Shown here one piece after another: positions 42,786 through 55,200 of a DNA stretch of 64,000 nucleotides. The stretch lies in assembly GCA_027972325.1 (NCBI GenBank), contig JAPMOS010000025.1:434001-498000 (forward strand), in the 5' to 3' direction. This stretch comes from Paratrimastix pyriformis (taxonomy: Eukaryota > Preaxostyla > Paratrimastigidae). A program made the position numbers and the translations under genes. Every line of letters starts with the position of its first letter. Within the stretch, counting starts at the first letter, position 1. The notes under the pieces were generated by a model, which saw nothing but the letters and a program-made list of their open reading frames with translations, had not been told where the DNA came from and did not search any database.

Positions 42786-45700
42786 TCATCGCAGCTCGTC
42801 GACCCCCATGCCGCCGCTGCCCTGCTGCTGCTTGGCCCGCACGAACTCGGCAAAGCTGGGCAGGGCGGGCAGGTGGCTCGGGGGGGTCAGTCGGGGCACG
42901 GCGGGCAGCTCGGCCGCAGAGTGGAAGTGGGTCGCGCCCGTCCCAAGGGGCGGTGAGGGTGCGGCCGACGAGGGCGGGGGCCGCTTGAGGGGAAGAACCG
43001 GCGGGGGTGGGGGTGGGCCGGGGTCTGGTCCGGGCTCCTTCTTCTTCAGTCCCCGGAAGAGCTCGGCGGCCGTGAGCAGCTTGGGCCCTGGCGGCGGCTG
43101 GGCGGCGGCTGCGGCGGCACGGGCCGAGGCCACCCCGGGGCGCTTCTGGGGCCTGGCGGGGGGGCTCTTCTTGGGCGGGCTGGCATCGGCCTGGTGCAGG
43201 GAGAGCATCAGGGACCGGTACTCGGCCTCCTCGTCCTGGACCGAGTATGTCGAGGCGCGGCGGAACCCGCCCGAGGCCGAGGCGGCGTGGGGGCGGCCGA
43301 CCCCGGGTGGAGACGCGTCCGAGCTCTGAGTGGGCGGGTGGTGGGTGGTGGTGAGTCGGTCCCATGGCTGTCGCGGCACACGCACGCACGTACGCACATC
43401 CCATCCAAAAGAGGCGCACAAAACGGGGCCCAATCATGGTGCCCAAATCCAACGAGAGAAAAAACCGAACCCCGTGGAGCACCCGTGGAGCCCGCGTCAT
43501 CATCATGCATGGCGCAGCTGACCTTTGCGGCGCTGCCGGGGTTCTTGAGGCCTTTGAGGCGCTGCATGAGGCGGGCCCGGCCGGGGGCAGTGATCTCGGG
43601 CTCGTCCGGGTCGGCGCCCGCACCACCATCCTCGTCCCCGCTGCCCCAGCCCGCGCCGCCCCCGTCCTCGTCGCCCTCGGCATCGGCGGCCCGCTCGAAG
43701 CCGGTGGTCGAAAGGCCCGCGGGGTCGTCGACCTCACCCCTGGGTGGTGCGGATGGAGGGGGCAGGTGGGACAGGAGAATGATGATGGCGATGGTGATGG
43801 TGATGCGGGGGGTCGGATGACCGACCCGTTCTCGTCATCGTCTCCTCGGGACCGTCCGAACCGCCCGCCGCCGCCGCCGCCCCTGCGGCCGCCCCGTCTG
43901 CGGCCGCCCCTGCCACCGAAGTCCTGGCGGCGCAGGTTGAGGAACATCTGCTTCACCGCGGAAGGGTTCTTGCAGAAGTCGCAGTTCCCGCACACGGCTG
44001 CACCAACAATCCCCGGGGGTGATGGTGATCAGGGTGGGGATGATGATGATCGGGGGGGGGGGGGGGTATGAGGACTGTGCTTGCACACCCGTGCTTGTGT
44101 CTGGGTCTTGAAGGGGCTGCAGGCGGGTGGGCGACACCCAGGGGGCGAGAGCGGTGGTGCGGACCGGGGGCCTGCTCTCCGAAGGCCTGCAGCACAAAGG
44201 CGCGCCGGCAGCTGAGGGTCTCGCAGTATGCCACCATCTGCGCCGCGCCGCCGCCACGGGATGGGTGATGGGCGGCGAGCACACATCAGAGCAGTGGACC
44301 GCACGACCTCTCTCCCACCCCGGTCATAGTCACTCAAGTCCCTCGGGTCATAGCCACTCGACCGCCCCCCCCCCCCCCCCCCATAGTAGTCCGGGTCAAG
44401 CCACTGATCACCCCCGGGTCATAGCCACTGATCACCCCCGGGTCACAGCCACTTGACCGCCCCTGGACCGAAGCCTTGCCCCCGCGCAGACCTGGTTCAG
44501 CTTCTCCATGGCGTGGGCCTCGGTCTCTGCCCCCCCGGGCGGCCCCGCCTGGCCGGGGACGTCCCCCTCGAATGTCAGGGCGGCCGGGCGGCGACCCTGC
44601 TTGGCGCGGCGCTCCTCGTCCTCCTTGCGGATGATGAAGGCCAGCCTGTCGCGGTCCTGGCGGCTATAGTAGAGCAGGCTGGTCGAGGGGAGCCCGTCCC
44701 GGCCCGCCCGGCCGCTCATTTGGTAGAAATCTGCGCGGAGGCAGGGGGGGTGGGTGGGGATGGGATGGGATGGGATGAAAACCACCAAACCCGAAAAATG
44801 TCATCTGCCCCAAATTATTGTATCAAAAGCTGATCAAGGACCGGATCCGGGGAAAATCTCTTCTTGTGCGCATGGGTGGTGCGGGGGAATGTGGAGGTGG
44901 GGAGGGGCGCACCTTCGATGGACTTGGGGATGGTCAGGTGGCAGACGGTCCGCACGTCGGCCTTGTCGATGCCCATCCCAAGGGCCACCGTCCCCACCAC
45001 AACCTACAGCAGAAGCCCCCGCACCACCACCAGCCAAACGGTTTGGTGTGGGCGATGCCAAGTGGGGCATGGAGAGAGCGCCGGGGGGGAGGGGAGACGG
45101 TGCCGAGGGCGTGGAGGGAGCGAAGGCGGACCTTCACTTTGCCCTCCATCCACTCCTTCTGCACGGCCGTCCGCACGGCCTCGCCCAGACCCGCGTGGTA
45201 GGCTGCCAGACCCCCGGTCCGAGGGCAGGCAGACAAACAGATCCACCACCGACAGCGGGATGGGAACGTGAGCAAGGGGCCGGCATTCACAAGAAGAGGT
45301 GCGGCGTCACCTCCCCCCCCTCCCCCCCCCGCCCTGCCCCCCATTTGGCATCCGACCTGCCGCCGACACGCCCTGGGCCGTCAAGGCGCTGGCCACGTCC
45401 TCACAGTCGACCCGGGTGTGGCAGTAGACGATGGCCGACCCGCCGGTGGATGTGTCCCGGGGGCGGCGGGGCGATGGAGACGGGGAGGGGGAGGGAGCCA
45501 CCGGGGCGACATCCTCATCGTCGTCGTCCAGCACGATGGTGGCGGGTGGCGGTTTGGGTGGCGTCGGGGTCTGGGGGGTCATGGCGACCGGCGCCGGGGT
45601 GGGAGCGGCCTGCTGGGGGCCCACGTCCCAGCCCCACCCACCGCCCTCATCGAAGGCGGCCGCGGCGGCGGCCAAGTCAGCGGGCGACTGCGGCTGGGGG

Positions 45701-47162
45701 GCGGCCGGCGGCACCGGGAGGGGCGGAGGGGCCAGGTGTGCCGTTGCGGGTTTGGGCGGCACGGGTGGTGTGGGCGCGCGGGCACTGGCGGCCGGGATGG
45801 GATGCAAGTATGCGAGGAGGGTGTTGCTGCCTTTCTTTGGGGCGGCAGGGGCGGCAGGCTTGGCGGGTTCGGGTTTCCGGGGCGGTGCGGCCTTCGGCCT
45901 TGGGGGCGATGTGGAGCTGACCCCGGCGGCAGCCTCCAAGGAGCGGATCTCGTCCTCCATGGGGTCGGCCGAGGGGCCGGTCGAGCAGGAGGGCAGCATC
46001 TTGCGGAGGTAGGCGCACAGGTCCAGGACCGGGTCCTTCAGGAGCTCCTTCAGGCGCACCTCGTAGCAGCTGTGGCGAGCATCACCCAGCCCCCCGGTCG
46101 GCGCAAAGAGGGACACAGCGACGGGAGGGGTCAAGCAGACATATTGGGCCGGTCAGCGCAAAGAGGGACAGCGACGACGGGAGGAGGAGAAGATATGGCG
46201 AGAATGCAGCGCAGAGGCGCGTGGTGTTTTGTGGGGCTCGGCGGGACAAACTTACGGCATTTCCATCCAGTTCTGTCTTGGGGGTCAAGCAGACATATTG
46301 GGCCGGTTGAAGCTGCTTGAGAACACGCGCGCCTTCGGGATGAGGAGTTGGTCGAGGATGTCCTGCTGGACGCTAGAGAGGTATGTCGGGGGGAGGATGC
46401 CATCAGCTGCAGGGTTGTGATGGCTGCTGCAGACCGGCGGGTGGCGGTGGCGGTGAGGGCGACAATGGGGAGGGCGGGGAATCTCCGCTTGAAGAGGCTC
46501 AACCCCAGGTAGTGCGGGCGGAAGTTATGTCCCCACTGGCTGATACAGTGGGCCTACGGTCGGTCCCGTCGTGAGGGACACCAGGGGCGGATGGACGGGT
46601 GAGACTGACCTCGTCGACAGCCACAAAGCTGAGCTTACCGGCTTTATAAAGCCGATCGATGGTATTCTGAAAGGCATCCGTGGCGATCAACTCCGGGGTA
46701 ATGTAGAGAAGGCGAGTCTGCGGGGCGGGCGAGGCAAGATCGGCGTAGATTTTTTTGGTCTCGGCCCGTGATTGGGCGCTCGAAAGATAGTTGGCGGGGA
46801 AGTTCTTCTCCTTCAACGAGTTGACTTGGTCCTACCAATTGTTTTGGTGTGTTGTATGTGAGACCTAACCGTGAATACAGACTTCCATCAAAGCAATAAG
46901 TGGTGACACGCACAATGCCACCTTGCCAGCAACGATTGCGGGCAACTGAAAGCATAGGGACTTCCCCGCCGATGTTCGCATCAAGACAAAGCAATCATTT
47001 CCGCTCAGAACCGCTTGAATGACATTCAACTGCAGAGGCCGGAAACTGCTGTACCCAAAGTGTTTTTCGAGCGCAGCCAACAGGGCCCGCTCGGAGATGT
47101 CGGGTGTTGATTTGGCCGAGCTTCGATACGGATCGGCCCCCCCAGGTGGAGGCGGATCCATG
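42786..47162 (-). CDS. RecQ-family DNA helicase
   Basis: ATP-dependent 3'-5' helicase of superfamily 2. ATG 47162 gives [20 protein letters not shown] and then [20 protein letters not shown] (motif 0). Motif I is [15 protein letters not shown], in place of the usual MPTGGGKS; the GKS core is intact. Then CVSPLIALM (Ia), [34 protein letters not shown] (II with aromatic loop; one intron within), [10 protein letters not shown] (III), [20 protein letters not shown] (IV), [20 protein letters not shown] (V) and [15 protein letters not shown] (VI). The zinc domain includes [20 protein letters not shown] and [16 protein letters not shown] Pro/Ala insert (45480-45950) separates motif IV from the following part; the C-terminus is Arg/Gly rich ([18 protein letters not shown]) and ends [11 protein letters not shown] at TGA 42786-42788. 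No HRDC domain was seen; RQC is not clear. RECQL5-like size. Confidence 0.9.
44325..44465. repeat. Minisatellite with CGGGTCATAGCCACTGATCACCC units
   Basis: Five to six degenerate copies of a roughly 22-24 bp unit (GGTCATAGCCACT plus GATCACCCCC or CGACCGCCCC), interrupted by 18 C (44365-44382). It lies in a RecQ intron between the AYCETLSC and MEKLNQV exons. The C run is poly-G in RecQ sense. Confidence 0.8.
46085..46305. repeat. Partial tandem duplications in RecQ intron
   Basis: GCGCAAAGAGGGACA...GCGACG...GGGAGG occurs at about 46100-46128 and again at 46157-46184. GGTCAAGCAGACATATTGGG plus CCGGT occurs at 46129-46153 and at 46285-46309. Together these suggest overlapping duplications of an element of about 55-150 bp. 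Confidence 0.75.
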
Positions 47163-47255
47163 GGGTCCGTCTGTCTTTCACGGCCTCGAGAACGCAGAGG
47201 CACTCCCCACATTCCGGGCCCGTCAAACAACAGCAGCACTCACAACAAACTCTGC
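47163..47255. promoter_or_regulatory. 93 bp divergent promoter, RecQ / coiled-coil gene
   Basis: 93 bp between the RecQ ATG and the coiled-coil ATG, with AACAACAGCAGCACTCACAACAAAC next to the plus start. No TATA box. Confidence 0.55.
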
Positions 47256-49053
47256 ATGAGTTTGGAGGCAATTCCAGCGAACGGCTTCAATCCACGGCTC
47301 GTGATCTTGCAATTGCAGAGTGAAATCGCCCGTTTGAAAGGGGATTCCCATCCAGCCACAGTCAGTGTCCAACAATCAGGCGCGTTCAAAAACAGCGCTG
47401 AGATCGCAGAACTAGCGTCGCATCTGGAGGCGGCTCGCACAGTTGTCGACGTTCTTCGCACCCAATGTCAAGATCTGCAATCTCAGAAGCGCCTGCAAGC
47501 GGCCCAACTGCACCAACAAAACACCGAACTTCATCTGGCCCGAGAAGAGCTTTCGCAATGTAAGGTCTGCCAATCCCCAAGTTCTGTTTCACTCTGGTCA
47601 TGGCAACAGCGAAAGCTGAATGAAACAGCCGAACGTGAGCAGGCTGGGCTTCTTCTGGTGGCTCGGCTGCGCCATGAGTTGGAGGTAATCAACCAAGCGG
47701 ACGAGGCAGTCTATGCCAAGATGAAACGAGAGTCGCCTCAGCCCCAGGGGGAACCGGACCAGTGGGACCGGATGCGGGCCTTGCTGGCCGAGCGCACCAA
47801 GCGGATCGATGACCTTACCGCTGCCACGGCTCGGATGCGAGCTGATGCTCGTCGAACCGAGGTCCGTCTCCGCATCGATTGTCAAAGGCGCATGACGGGA
47901 AAGGAGGAACTGCACCAGGTGCACGCAACGCACCTGCCACCACCACCACACACCTGACCCACTCGCACACTGCCAATCTGCTCTATCCGCGCACGGTCGT
48001 GCACACACAAAAGGAATTGGTGGATGCGTACCAGAGGCAGGTCACCACATGGAAGCAACGCTGCGAGGTGGCCGAAAAGCGGGCCGAGGAGCAGGGTCCG
48101 TCCGAGAGGATTATTGTGATCGGGCAGGGGTACTGACGCAGACCTCTGCCCGCGTATAGGGCGGTTGATCGCCCAGAGGGTAGATGACGCCGAATGCCTC
48201 CCGCTGAAGGTTTGCACCTCCCTCGCGTGTTCAAAGCAGACACTGATCGCAGAATCCCCTGTTGTCCCACTGTGGACAGGTTGCCCAGCTGAGCCACCAG
48301 CGGGACCAACTCCAGGCCCAGCTGCGCGCCGCCGGTGAGCAGCGTTTGGCCGCAATGGAACGGGCCGAGCAGGCCACCCGCCAGGCTGCCGAGGCCGCCA
48401 CCCAGCTTCGAGTGGCCAAACAGCAGCTCGCGTCGCTCACGCAGGGCCAGGGCCCGGGAAACACAACAACCCAGGGTGCTGTGGGCCGCAGCAGGAGTCC
48501 ATCATCGAGGGACGCGTCTGCTCCATCATCACGGGTGGTGGTCGACGAAGCTCGGCGGCTCCAGGAACAGGTTCGTCTTGTCGCAGCAGTCACCGCGTCG
48601 CTTGGCGCTGACGTCCGTGCGGCAATTGGATTTGTGGTTGATGCCGCGCAGCTGGATCTTGCCCTCGAAGCGGAGACCGCCCATCGCGCCGAGGAGGCCC
48701 GCCTTCGGCAGGCATTGGCGGACTGTGTCCAGTCGGCCCGACTCGCGGAGGAGAATGTCCGCCCTGCTTCGGCTTTGCCCGTCCGACGGACTCCCTTCCT
48801 CTGCCCCGATTTCCATCCGCCAGCGCCAGGGAGAGCGGGCCACCCAGCTGGCGAAAGATCTGGCCGCCGAGCGAGAGCGGGCCGGACAACTCGAGCGCCA
48901 GGCGGCCGAGGCCCAGAAAGCGGCCTCCCAACGGGTCCGGGAGTACCACCCAGCCCAGTCATTCTCAACCTCCTCCCCATTCCCTGACTCCAGATCCAGG
49001 AATTGCTGACGTTGCTCAGCTTGAACGCCCCTGCTCGCAAGGCACCCCAGTGA
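47256..49053 (+). CDS. Long coiled-coil protein, function unknown
   Basis: ATG 47256 (MSLEAIPANGFNPRLVILQL). The exons are dominated by heptad-type helices: QSEIARLKGD, EIAELASHLEAARTVVDVLR, RLQAAQLHQQNTELHLAREE, an intron GTCTGCC, then NETAEREQAGLLLVARLRHE, RMRALLAERTKRIDDLTAAT, KELVDAYQRQVTTWKQRCEV, AQLSHQRDQLQAQLRAAGEQ, EQATRQAAEAATQLRVAKQQ, EAETAHRAEEARLRQALADC and QLAKDLAAERERAGQLERQA. The last intron (GTCCGGG...CTCCAG) joins to QELLTLLSLNAPARKAPQ, TGA 49051-49053. About 480 residues. Such proteins are commonly cytoskeletal or basal-body linked, but no family could be named. Intermediate joins near 47920-48000, 48110-48290 and 48780 were not all confirmed. Confidence 0.65.
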
Positions 49054-49686
49054 CGTCCCACAACGGTTGGACCAAGGAAGTCACGGGGATCTTTTCCGAG
49101 TTGCAAATCATAGTCCATGCTACACGCCCCCGGCGGTGGTGACCCGCACTTGTTCGTCCGCCTCGGGGGAGGCGCCGAAACCCTGCGCGGGACCAACAAT
49201 AATCATGATGAATAACACATAATGACTCAAGGTTTTTTGGGCTGCCGTATTTATCGATTTCTCTCCGCCTCTCTTTCGTTCCCTTTCGACTTCTTCCTTT
49301 TCCTTTCCGGCCCTCCCTCCTTCCCTGCCCGTCAGATCTTCATCTGTCGGCATCTATTTCAACCCCCTTCTTGTTTTGCTGATTTCCCCGCACATTGTCA
49401 TGCGCCCGCTGCGCCATCCGCAACCTTCCGCCCCGCCCCGCCCCGCCCCGCCCTGCCCCGCCCCGCCCTGCCCCGCCCGCCACGATGATGGCATAGTGGG
49501 ACGATAGGTTGATGACAACCTCTCATATACACGCTCCAGCGCCTCTCGATCTCCACCCGAAGGAAGACGGAGACTGGGGCACCAGTGGGGCGGGGGGTGG
49601 GCGGGTGGGTGAGCGACCTGCTGTGGAGAGAAGGGAAGGAGGAAGGGTGGGGAGGGAGGAAAGAGGAGGTAGGGGGCAGTTGGCCG
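49054..49686. other. Convergent intergenic region with CCCCGCCCTG repeat
   Basis: About 630 bp between the coiled-coil stop (+) and the F-box/LRR stop (-). It includes a pyrimidine-rich block (49250-49330) and a CCCCGCC/CCCTGCC minisatellite at 49432-49481. Plus-strand 49222-49488 is open but is low-complexity Pro/Arg. No gene supported. Confidence 0.5.
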
Positions 49687-51326
49687 CTAGCTCCCATCCC
49701 CGTCCCGGACGAGCTCCTTGAGGCTTCCCAGGGCCACCTCCAGTCTGAGCTGGTTCTGCGGGATGTTGCGCAGCCCCACGCTGAGCTGCATCCGCTGGAG
49801 CCCGGGGAAGAGCGAGCACAGGGTCTCAATCTCCTGCAGGGGCATCGAGACGTGGCGCAGGTCGAGCCGGCGCAGGCAGCTGCGAGCCCGGGTGAAGTGC
49901 TCCCAGGGGACGGAACCCAGAGCCGCCCCTTGGGCCAGGACCACCTCCAGGGGAGCCTCCGCAAAGGGGCCCATCATCCCCCGGGTGTGACTGATGTTCA
50001 GCCGGCGCAGCCGACGGAAGGGAAGCGGCGGGTCGCTGGCGGGCAGCTGGAAGATCGCCCCTGAGTATGCGAGGTCCAGCGATTCGAGGTGGGGGCAGCC
50101 GAGGGCCAGCCGGCGCAGCTGGGGCCCAACCCGGGTGGCGGCCGTGGGGAAGGTGAGCACTGGGTTGCGAACGGTGAGCGCCCGCAGCCGAGGGCAGGCG
50201 GCCGCCAAGCGGGGCAGATCCCCCGGGCCGAGGCGCAGGTGGCTCATGTGCAGCTCCTCCAGGGCTTCCATCGACCCCGGGGCGAAGTCGGCCAGCAGGG
50301 TGGCGAATGCGTCTGAAGAGGGGGCGTTCCGGTTGGATCCCATGGTCCAGGCGAGATGGCGCAAGGGATTCGGGGCGCCCGCCGAGGCCACCAGGTCCGT
50401 GACGGCCTTGGCGGAGACCCTGGACACACTCACCAGGCGGAGAGTTCGCAGCCGGCCCTTGGCCAGGGCGGGGGCGGCTTGAAGGGCCACGAGGTCGGCA
50501 TCGCGCATGTCGGCACCCATCAAAGTGAGGTGGGCCACGTTGGGGCAGGCGGCCATCAGAAGCAGCAACTGATCGGGCTCTCCGCTGTACTCGACCCGTT
50601 CCAGGGCCTCGGTGAATGCGGACAGGCGGAGCATCGCAGGCTCGAGGAACCGGCCAACGATCTCCGTGGCGAGCCTGGGCCAGGGGTGGGGGAATGGAGG
50701 CCGGGTGCGCCGGTCATCCAGTAGGTGTAACTGTTTGGGGGCACTCCGCGGGGCCACGTGGGTGCTGGGGAGAGAGAGCCAATGCGAAAAACCCTGCGAG
50801 GCGGGGGTCTGGAGGAAGGAGAGCTCGGCCAGGGTGGTGAAGAACCGGATCAGCATTGCCACGGTACGGCAGGTGACCCCGGTGCGATCGAGACAGAGGC
50901 GACGCAGATGGGATGTCGAAGGGGCCCAGAGGGAAAAGTTGCACTCGGAGACGCGAATGCCGGCGATGTTGAGTTCCTCGAGGCAGGTTGCTTTGGGATT
51001 CATCAAAATGATGGCATTCACATTTTTGCAGCCGCAAAGGTTGAGGACACGGAGGCGAGGGCATTGGACAAAGATTTGTTGCACCAAGTCCGCTGGGGGA
51101 GTCCCGGTGAGGCGAATGATGGTGAGGCGATGTCTGACAGACTTGTGACTTTATGCGTAACGCGTGTGTCCATAAATGAAAATGCTCGCCAGCATTGCGG
51201 GACCAATCCGAACCATTCATGGGACACTTTGCGGAGTGAATAGAATAAAAAGATGTCTTGAGAATCAATGAGTTCGATCACCGCTCCTTGGAGGTCTCTT
51301 GGTAATGTACTGATGCTGGTGGCCAT
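49687..51326 (-). CDS. F-box/leucine-rich-repeat protein
   Basis: Likely SCF ubiquitin-ligase adaptor. ATG 51326 gives MATSISTLPRDLQGAVIELI, an F-box-like start (SLRKVSHEWFGLVPQCWRAF). An intron near 51130 joins to LRRs: CPRLRVLNLCGCKNVNAIIL, CLEELNIAGIRVSE, HLRRLCLDRTGVTCRTVAML, then after one intron CPNVAHLTLMGADMRDADLV, RLRTLRLVSVSRVSAKAVTD, PLRHLAWTMGSN, ALEELHMSHLRLGPGDLPRL, CPRLRALTVRNPVLTF, PHLESLDLAYSGAIFQL, RLRRLNISHTRGM, CLRRLDLRHVSMPLQEIETL and LQRMQLSVGLRNIPQ. The consensus CP.L..L.L...... is that of the cysteine-containing LRRs of FBXL proteins. It ends LVRDGDGS at about 49690. About 520 residues. Confidence 0.83.
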
Positions 51327-51433
51327 TTTACCGGCCGATCGCCTGCCGGAGGCCGCCGTGGCGGAAACGAGCTGCCTTGATAGGCTGAGCCAATTGAACC
51401 CGGTAGGTTAGCATCCTTTTGCAGGGTCGAAGG
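51327..51433. promoter_or_regulatory. 107 bp divergent promoter, F-box/LRR / OGT
   Basis: 107 bp between the two ATGs. Contains GGCCGATCGCC and AGCCAATTGAAC, the latter including a CCAAT box. No TATA box. Confidence 0.55.
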
Positions 51434-52173
51434 ATGGCAGAGCAGCTCTGCAAGTTAGCAGATATAGCTGCACGTAATGGGCGTGTGGCCAATGCCATTG
51501 AGTTATATAAACAGGCCCTGGCACTGAACGACCCTGCATCAAAAGTGCCCGACATCATGAACGTGATTGCCAATTTATTCAAGCAAGACAATCATTTCGA
51601 CGAGGCCGAGTCTTGGTATCGGCGTGCTATTGTTTCTTCCCCGTCTTTCGCGCCTGCCTGGGGCAACCTTGCTGCCCTTCTTTTCACTAAGGTCTCGTCT
51701 CCTGTCGTGTCCCCCTCCTGAGGCATGTCTCGCATAGGGTCGACTCAACGAGGCTGTTTCCGCCAGCAAGCGGGCTCTCACACTCAACCCGACCTTTGTG
51801 GATGCCTATAGCAACCTGGGCAATATTTATAAACAGCTGGGCAAGATGGATGTCTGTGCAACCCCGTCATTCCCACTCCCACCAATCCCACCGCGTCCCA
51901 TCAGGACGCCATTGCCAACTACGATCGGGCGATCAAACTGCGCCCCAACTTCGCCATTGCCTACGGCAACAAGGCCACGGTCTATCACGACATGGGTAAC
52001 TACGACGCGGCCCTGCCCCTGTACCGGAAGGCCCTGGAGCTCGACCCGACGGTCCTGGACGTCTACAACAACATGGGGAATGCACTCAAGGTCGGGCTTG
52101 ATACCCACGCTGATGCACATCCTCCGATGTCTCCACGAAGCGGATCCCCGTGTTGGTCGACAGGTCACATCAC

Positions 52174-52204
<31 letters not shown>

Positions 52205-55200
52205 ACACACTCACGCACAGGCTCTCGGTCGCCTTGACGAGGCCATCCAGTGCTACAAGGGCGGCATCAAGATGCAGCCCAACAACCCACACGTCTTGAA
52301 TAACCTGGGCAACGCCCTGAAGGAGAAGGTCCCCCGCCCCTGCCACCACCAGCCCCTGCCACCCGGACCACCACCTCCGACCCCTCAACCTGGCGACCAC
52401 CATCCCTCAACGCGTTCTTTCTCTCCCCCCGCGTTGTGTCGTCTCTCCGCCGTGGCGTGGCGTGGCGTGGCGTGGCGTGGCGTGGCGTGGCGTGGCGTGG
52501 CGTGGCGTGGCGTGGCGTGGCGTGGCGTGGCGTGGCGTGGCGTGGCAGGGTCTGTTCAAGGAGGCCCGCCGCGCCTACCAGCAGGCCCTCGAGAGCAGCC
52601 CCAACTTCACCCCCGTCCTGAACAACCTGGCCAGCCTCCTCAAGGACCTCGGCCACCTGCCCGTCCGCCCCGTGGCCACCCGCCCACCCACCCACCAGTC
52701 CCCCCCCCCCCCCCCCCCCCCCCCCCGGTTCACCGACCTCATCCGTTCTCTGCACTCTCATGTGCACGGCGACACACACACGCACAGGAGGCCACCAGCA
52801 TGTACCAGCGCGCCCTGGCGGTGGACCCGAACTTTGTGGATGCCCTCTCCAACCTGGGCAACGCCTACAAGGACGCCGTCCGTGGTGGGCGGGACCTTCG
52901 CTGCCGCTCCGCCATCCCCACACACACCCGCCATCAGCGCGCTATCATGGCGTCGACACCCTCCATTGGCTTCACAGCAAAGCATCCTTCCATTCCCGCC
53001 GGGTCGCAGCCACACGCCGGTAGTTCCTCCGGACCTCGGCTCCATCCTCCCTCCCCTCCGTCGTCTCACTCCCCCCCCTCCTCCCCTCCCCCTCCTCCCA
53101 GGGCCGGTTCGAGGATGCGCTGGCCATGTACCAGCGCGCCATCGCCCTGAAGCCCGACTTCGCCGACGCCCACAGCAACATGGCCTCCGTCTACAAGGAC
53201 ACCAACCGCCACCAGGAGGCCATCGCCGGGTCCGTGTCTTTGTGTGCACGTGTGTGTGGGGGGCGACCGGGGATGAGGTGGACGCGGGCCATCCTTCCGT
53301 CTTCGCCCTCTCGTCACGTTGGCCTCACCTGATGGGGGTGGTGTGTGATGACGTGTGATGACGTGGCTTGGGGGGTGACCAGCTACCGGCGGGCGCTGGA
53401 GCTGCGCCCCGATTTCCCGGACGCCTTCGCCAACTACGCGCACTGCCTGCAGACCGTCTGCGAGTGGCACGACCGGGAGGCCGTCTTCGCCCGGCTCGCC
53501 CAGCTCATCGACGCCCAGGTGCGCCCGCCCCGCCCGCTCCCAACGGGCCTGCTCCCCACCTCCCCCCCTCACCACATCGGATCGCACGGATCATCGACGT
53601 CCAGGTGCATCCACCACGCATGCTCCCATGCACCACATGCTCCCATGCTCCCATGCTCCCCGCCGCCCCAGCAGCCAGCAGCACCAGCACCAGCACCAGC
53701 CCTTTGGGCCCGCCTCCAGCCTCCCCCCATCACTACCTCCCCCCATCACCACCTCCCCCCATCACCACCTCCATCACCACCTCCCCCCATCAGACCATTC
53801 CAAGCCATGACGTGCTCTCCTCTCCCTCCCCACACAGTCCATTGTCCCGGCCATCCCACTCATCCCCCCCCCCCCCCCCCCCCCCCCCCGGGCTTGTGTG
53901 TGCCTGTGCCTGCTGTGCGTCGTCCCTCTGTCCCACCCGGTCATCTCGGTGGCTGGGCGCAGCTCAAGGCGGGCCGCCCGACGGCCGTGCAGCCCTTCCA
54001 CGCGCTGGTGTACCCGATCCCGTCGGCCCTGGTCCTCGACATCGCCCGCCACACGGCCGCCAAGGTCCGCCGCCACGTCGACACCACAGCCACCAGCCGC
54101 CACAGCCGCCACAGCAACCTCGCCCGCCGCCCGACGGGTGCGAGATGAACGGCGCCTGCATCCCCCCGGGAGGGAGCGATTCAACCCCGGACATCGATGT
54201 CGACCTTCCAACCCCCCCCCCCCCCCCCCCCCCCCCCACCGCTATCGCCCGTCAGCGGACCTCCCGTGATAGGGATCATCCGCACATCGCGGCATCAGCA
54301 GCAGCATCGACGCTTCGTCACCACCCGCATCATCGGATCGTCACGACCCCTTCCTTGTTCTGAGCCACCTTCGCATTGCCCCCCCCGGCCCTTGACCCCA
54401 CCATATCAAAACCAGCACCAGCACCAGCACCAGCACCAGCGCCACTCTCATCTTCAGATTGTCCATGTTCGTCTTTTACACGCCAGGCCCAGCTGGCCGT
54501 GTCCCACATCGACCTGGCTGCCCGCCCCATGCGGCCCGCCCCCCGGACCCGCGTCCCGCGCCCACCAGCCCCCGACCGACTCCACTTCCCGGCCCTCCCG
54601 CACCCGGCCGCCCCGGCCCCGGCCTCGGGGGGCGCCCCCCAGCCGCGACTGCACGTGGGCTACCTGAGCAGCGACTTCGGGGACCACCCGCTCTCCCACC
54701 TGATGCAGAGCGTCTTCGGGATGCACAACCGGTCCCTGTTCAAGGTGACCTGCTACGCCCTGACCCCCTCCGATGGCTCCGTCCGTGAGTGGTTTCCCCC
54801 TCCCTCCCTTGGGCCCCGTGGGCGGTGACGTTCCCCTGTCTGCCCTTGCATCGCCCTCTCATTGGCGTCGCTTACGGGTTTGGGGGGAGGAGGGGAGGGG
54901 GATGGTGACGCTCCGAGTCCAAGAACGATGAGCTGCGCCTTTGTTTGCGCTGACTCGGCGGTCTCTCTCCCGCCGGGCCGTCCCCATCCCCTCCCCATCC
55001 TCATCCTCATCCCCATCCCCATCCCCATCCCCCCCAGGCGTGGCGCCGCAAGATTGAGGAGGAGGCGGAGTCCTTCGTGGACATCAGCCGGATGACACAC
55101 GAGGAGGCCGGTCCGGCGACCCCCCCCCCCCCCCCCCCCCCTGTCTCTCCCCACCACCCTCATCTTCTCTGTGGCACTAACCCATCACGTCTCCCATATG

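Noticed and set aside
52436-52621. Protein with repeated RGVAW units
   Set aside because: Translation of the CGTGG intron array; the real exon starts at 52549 in the TPR frame.
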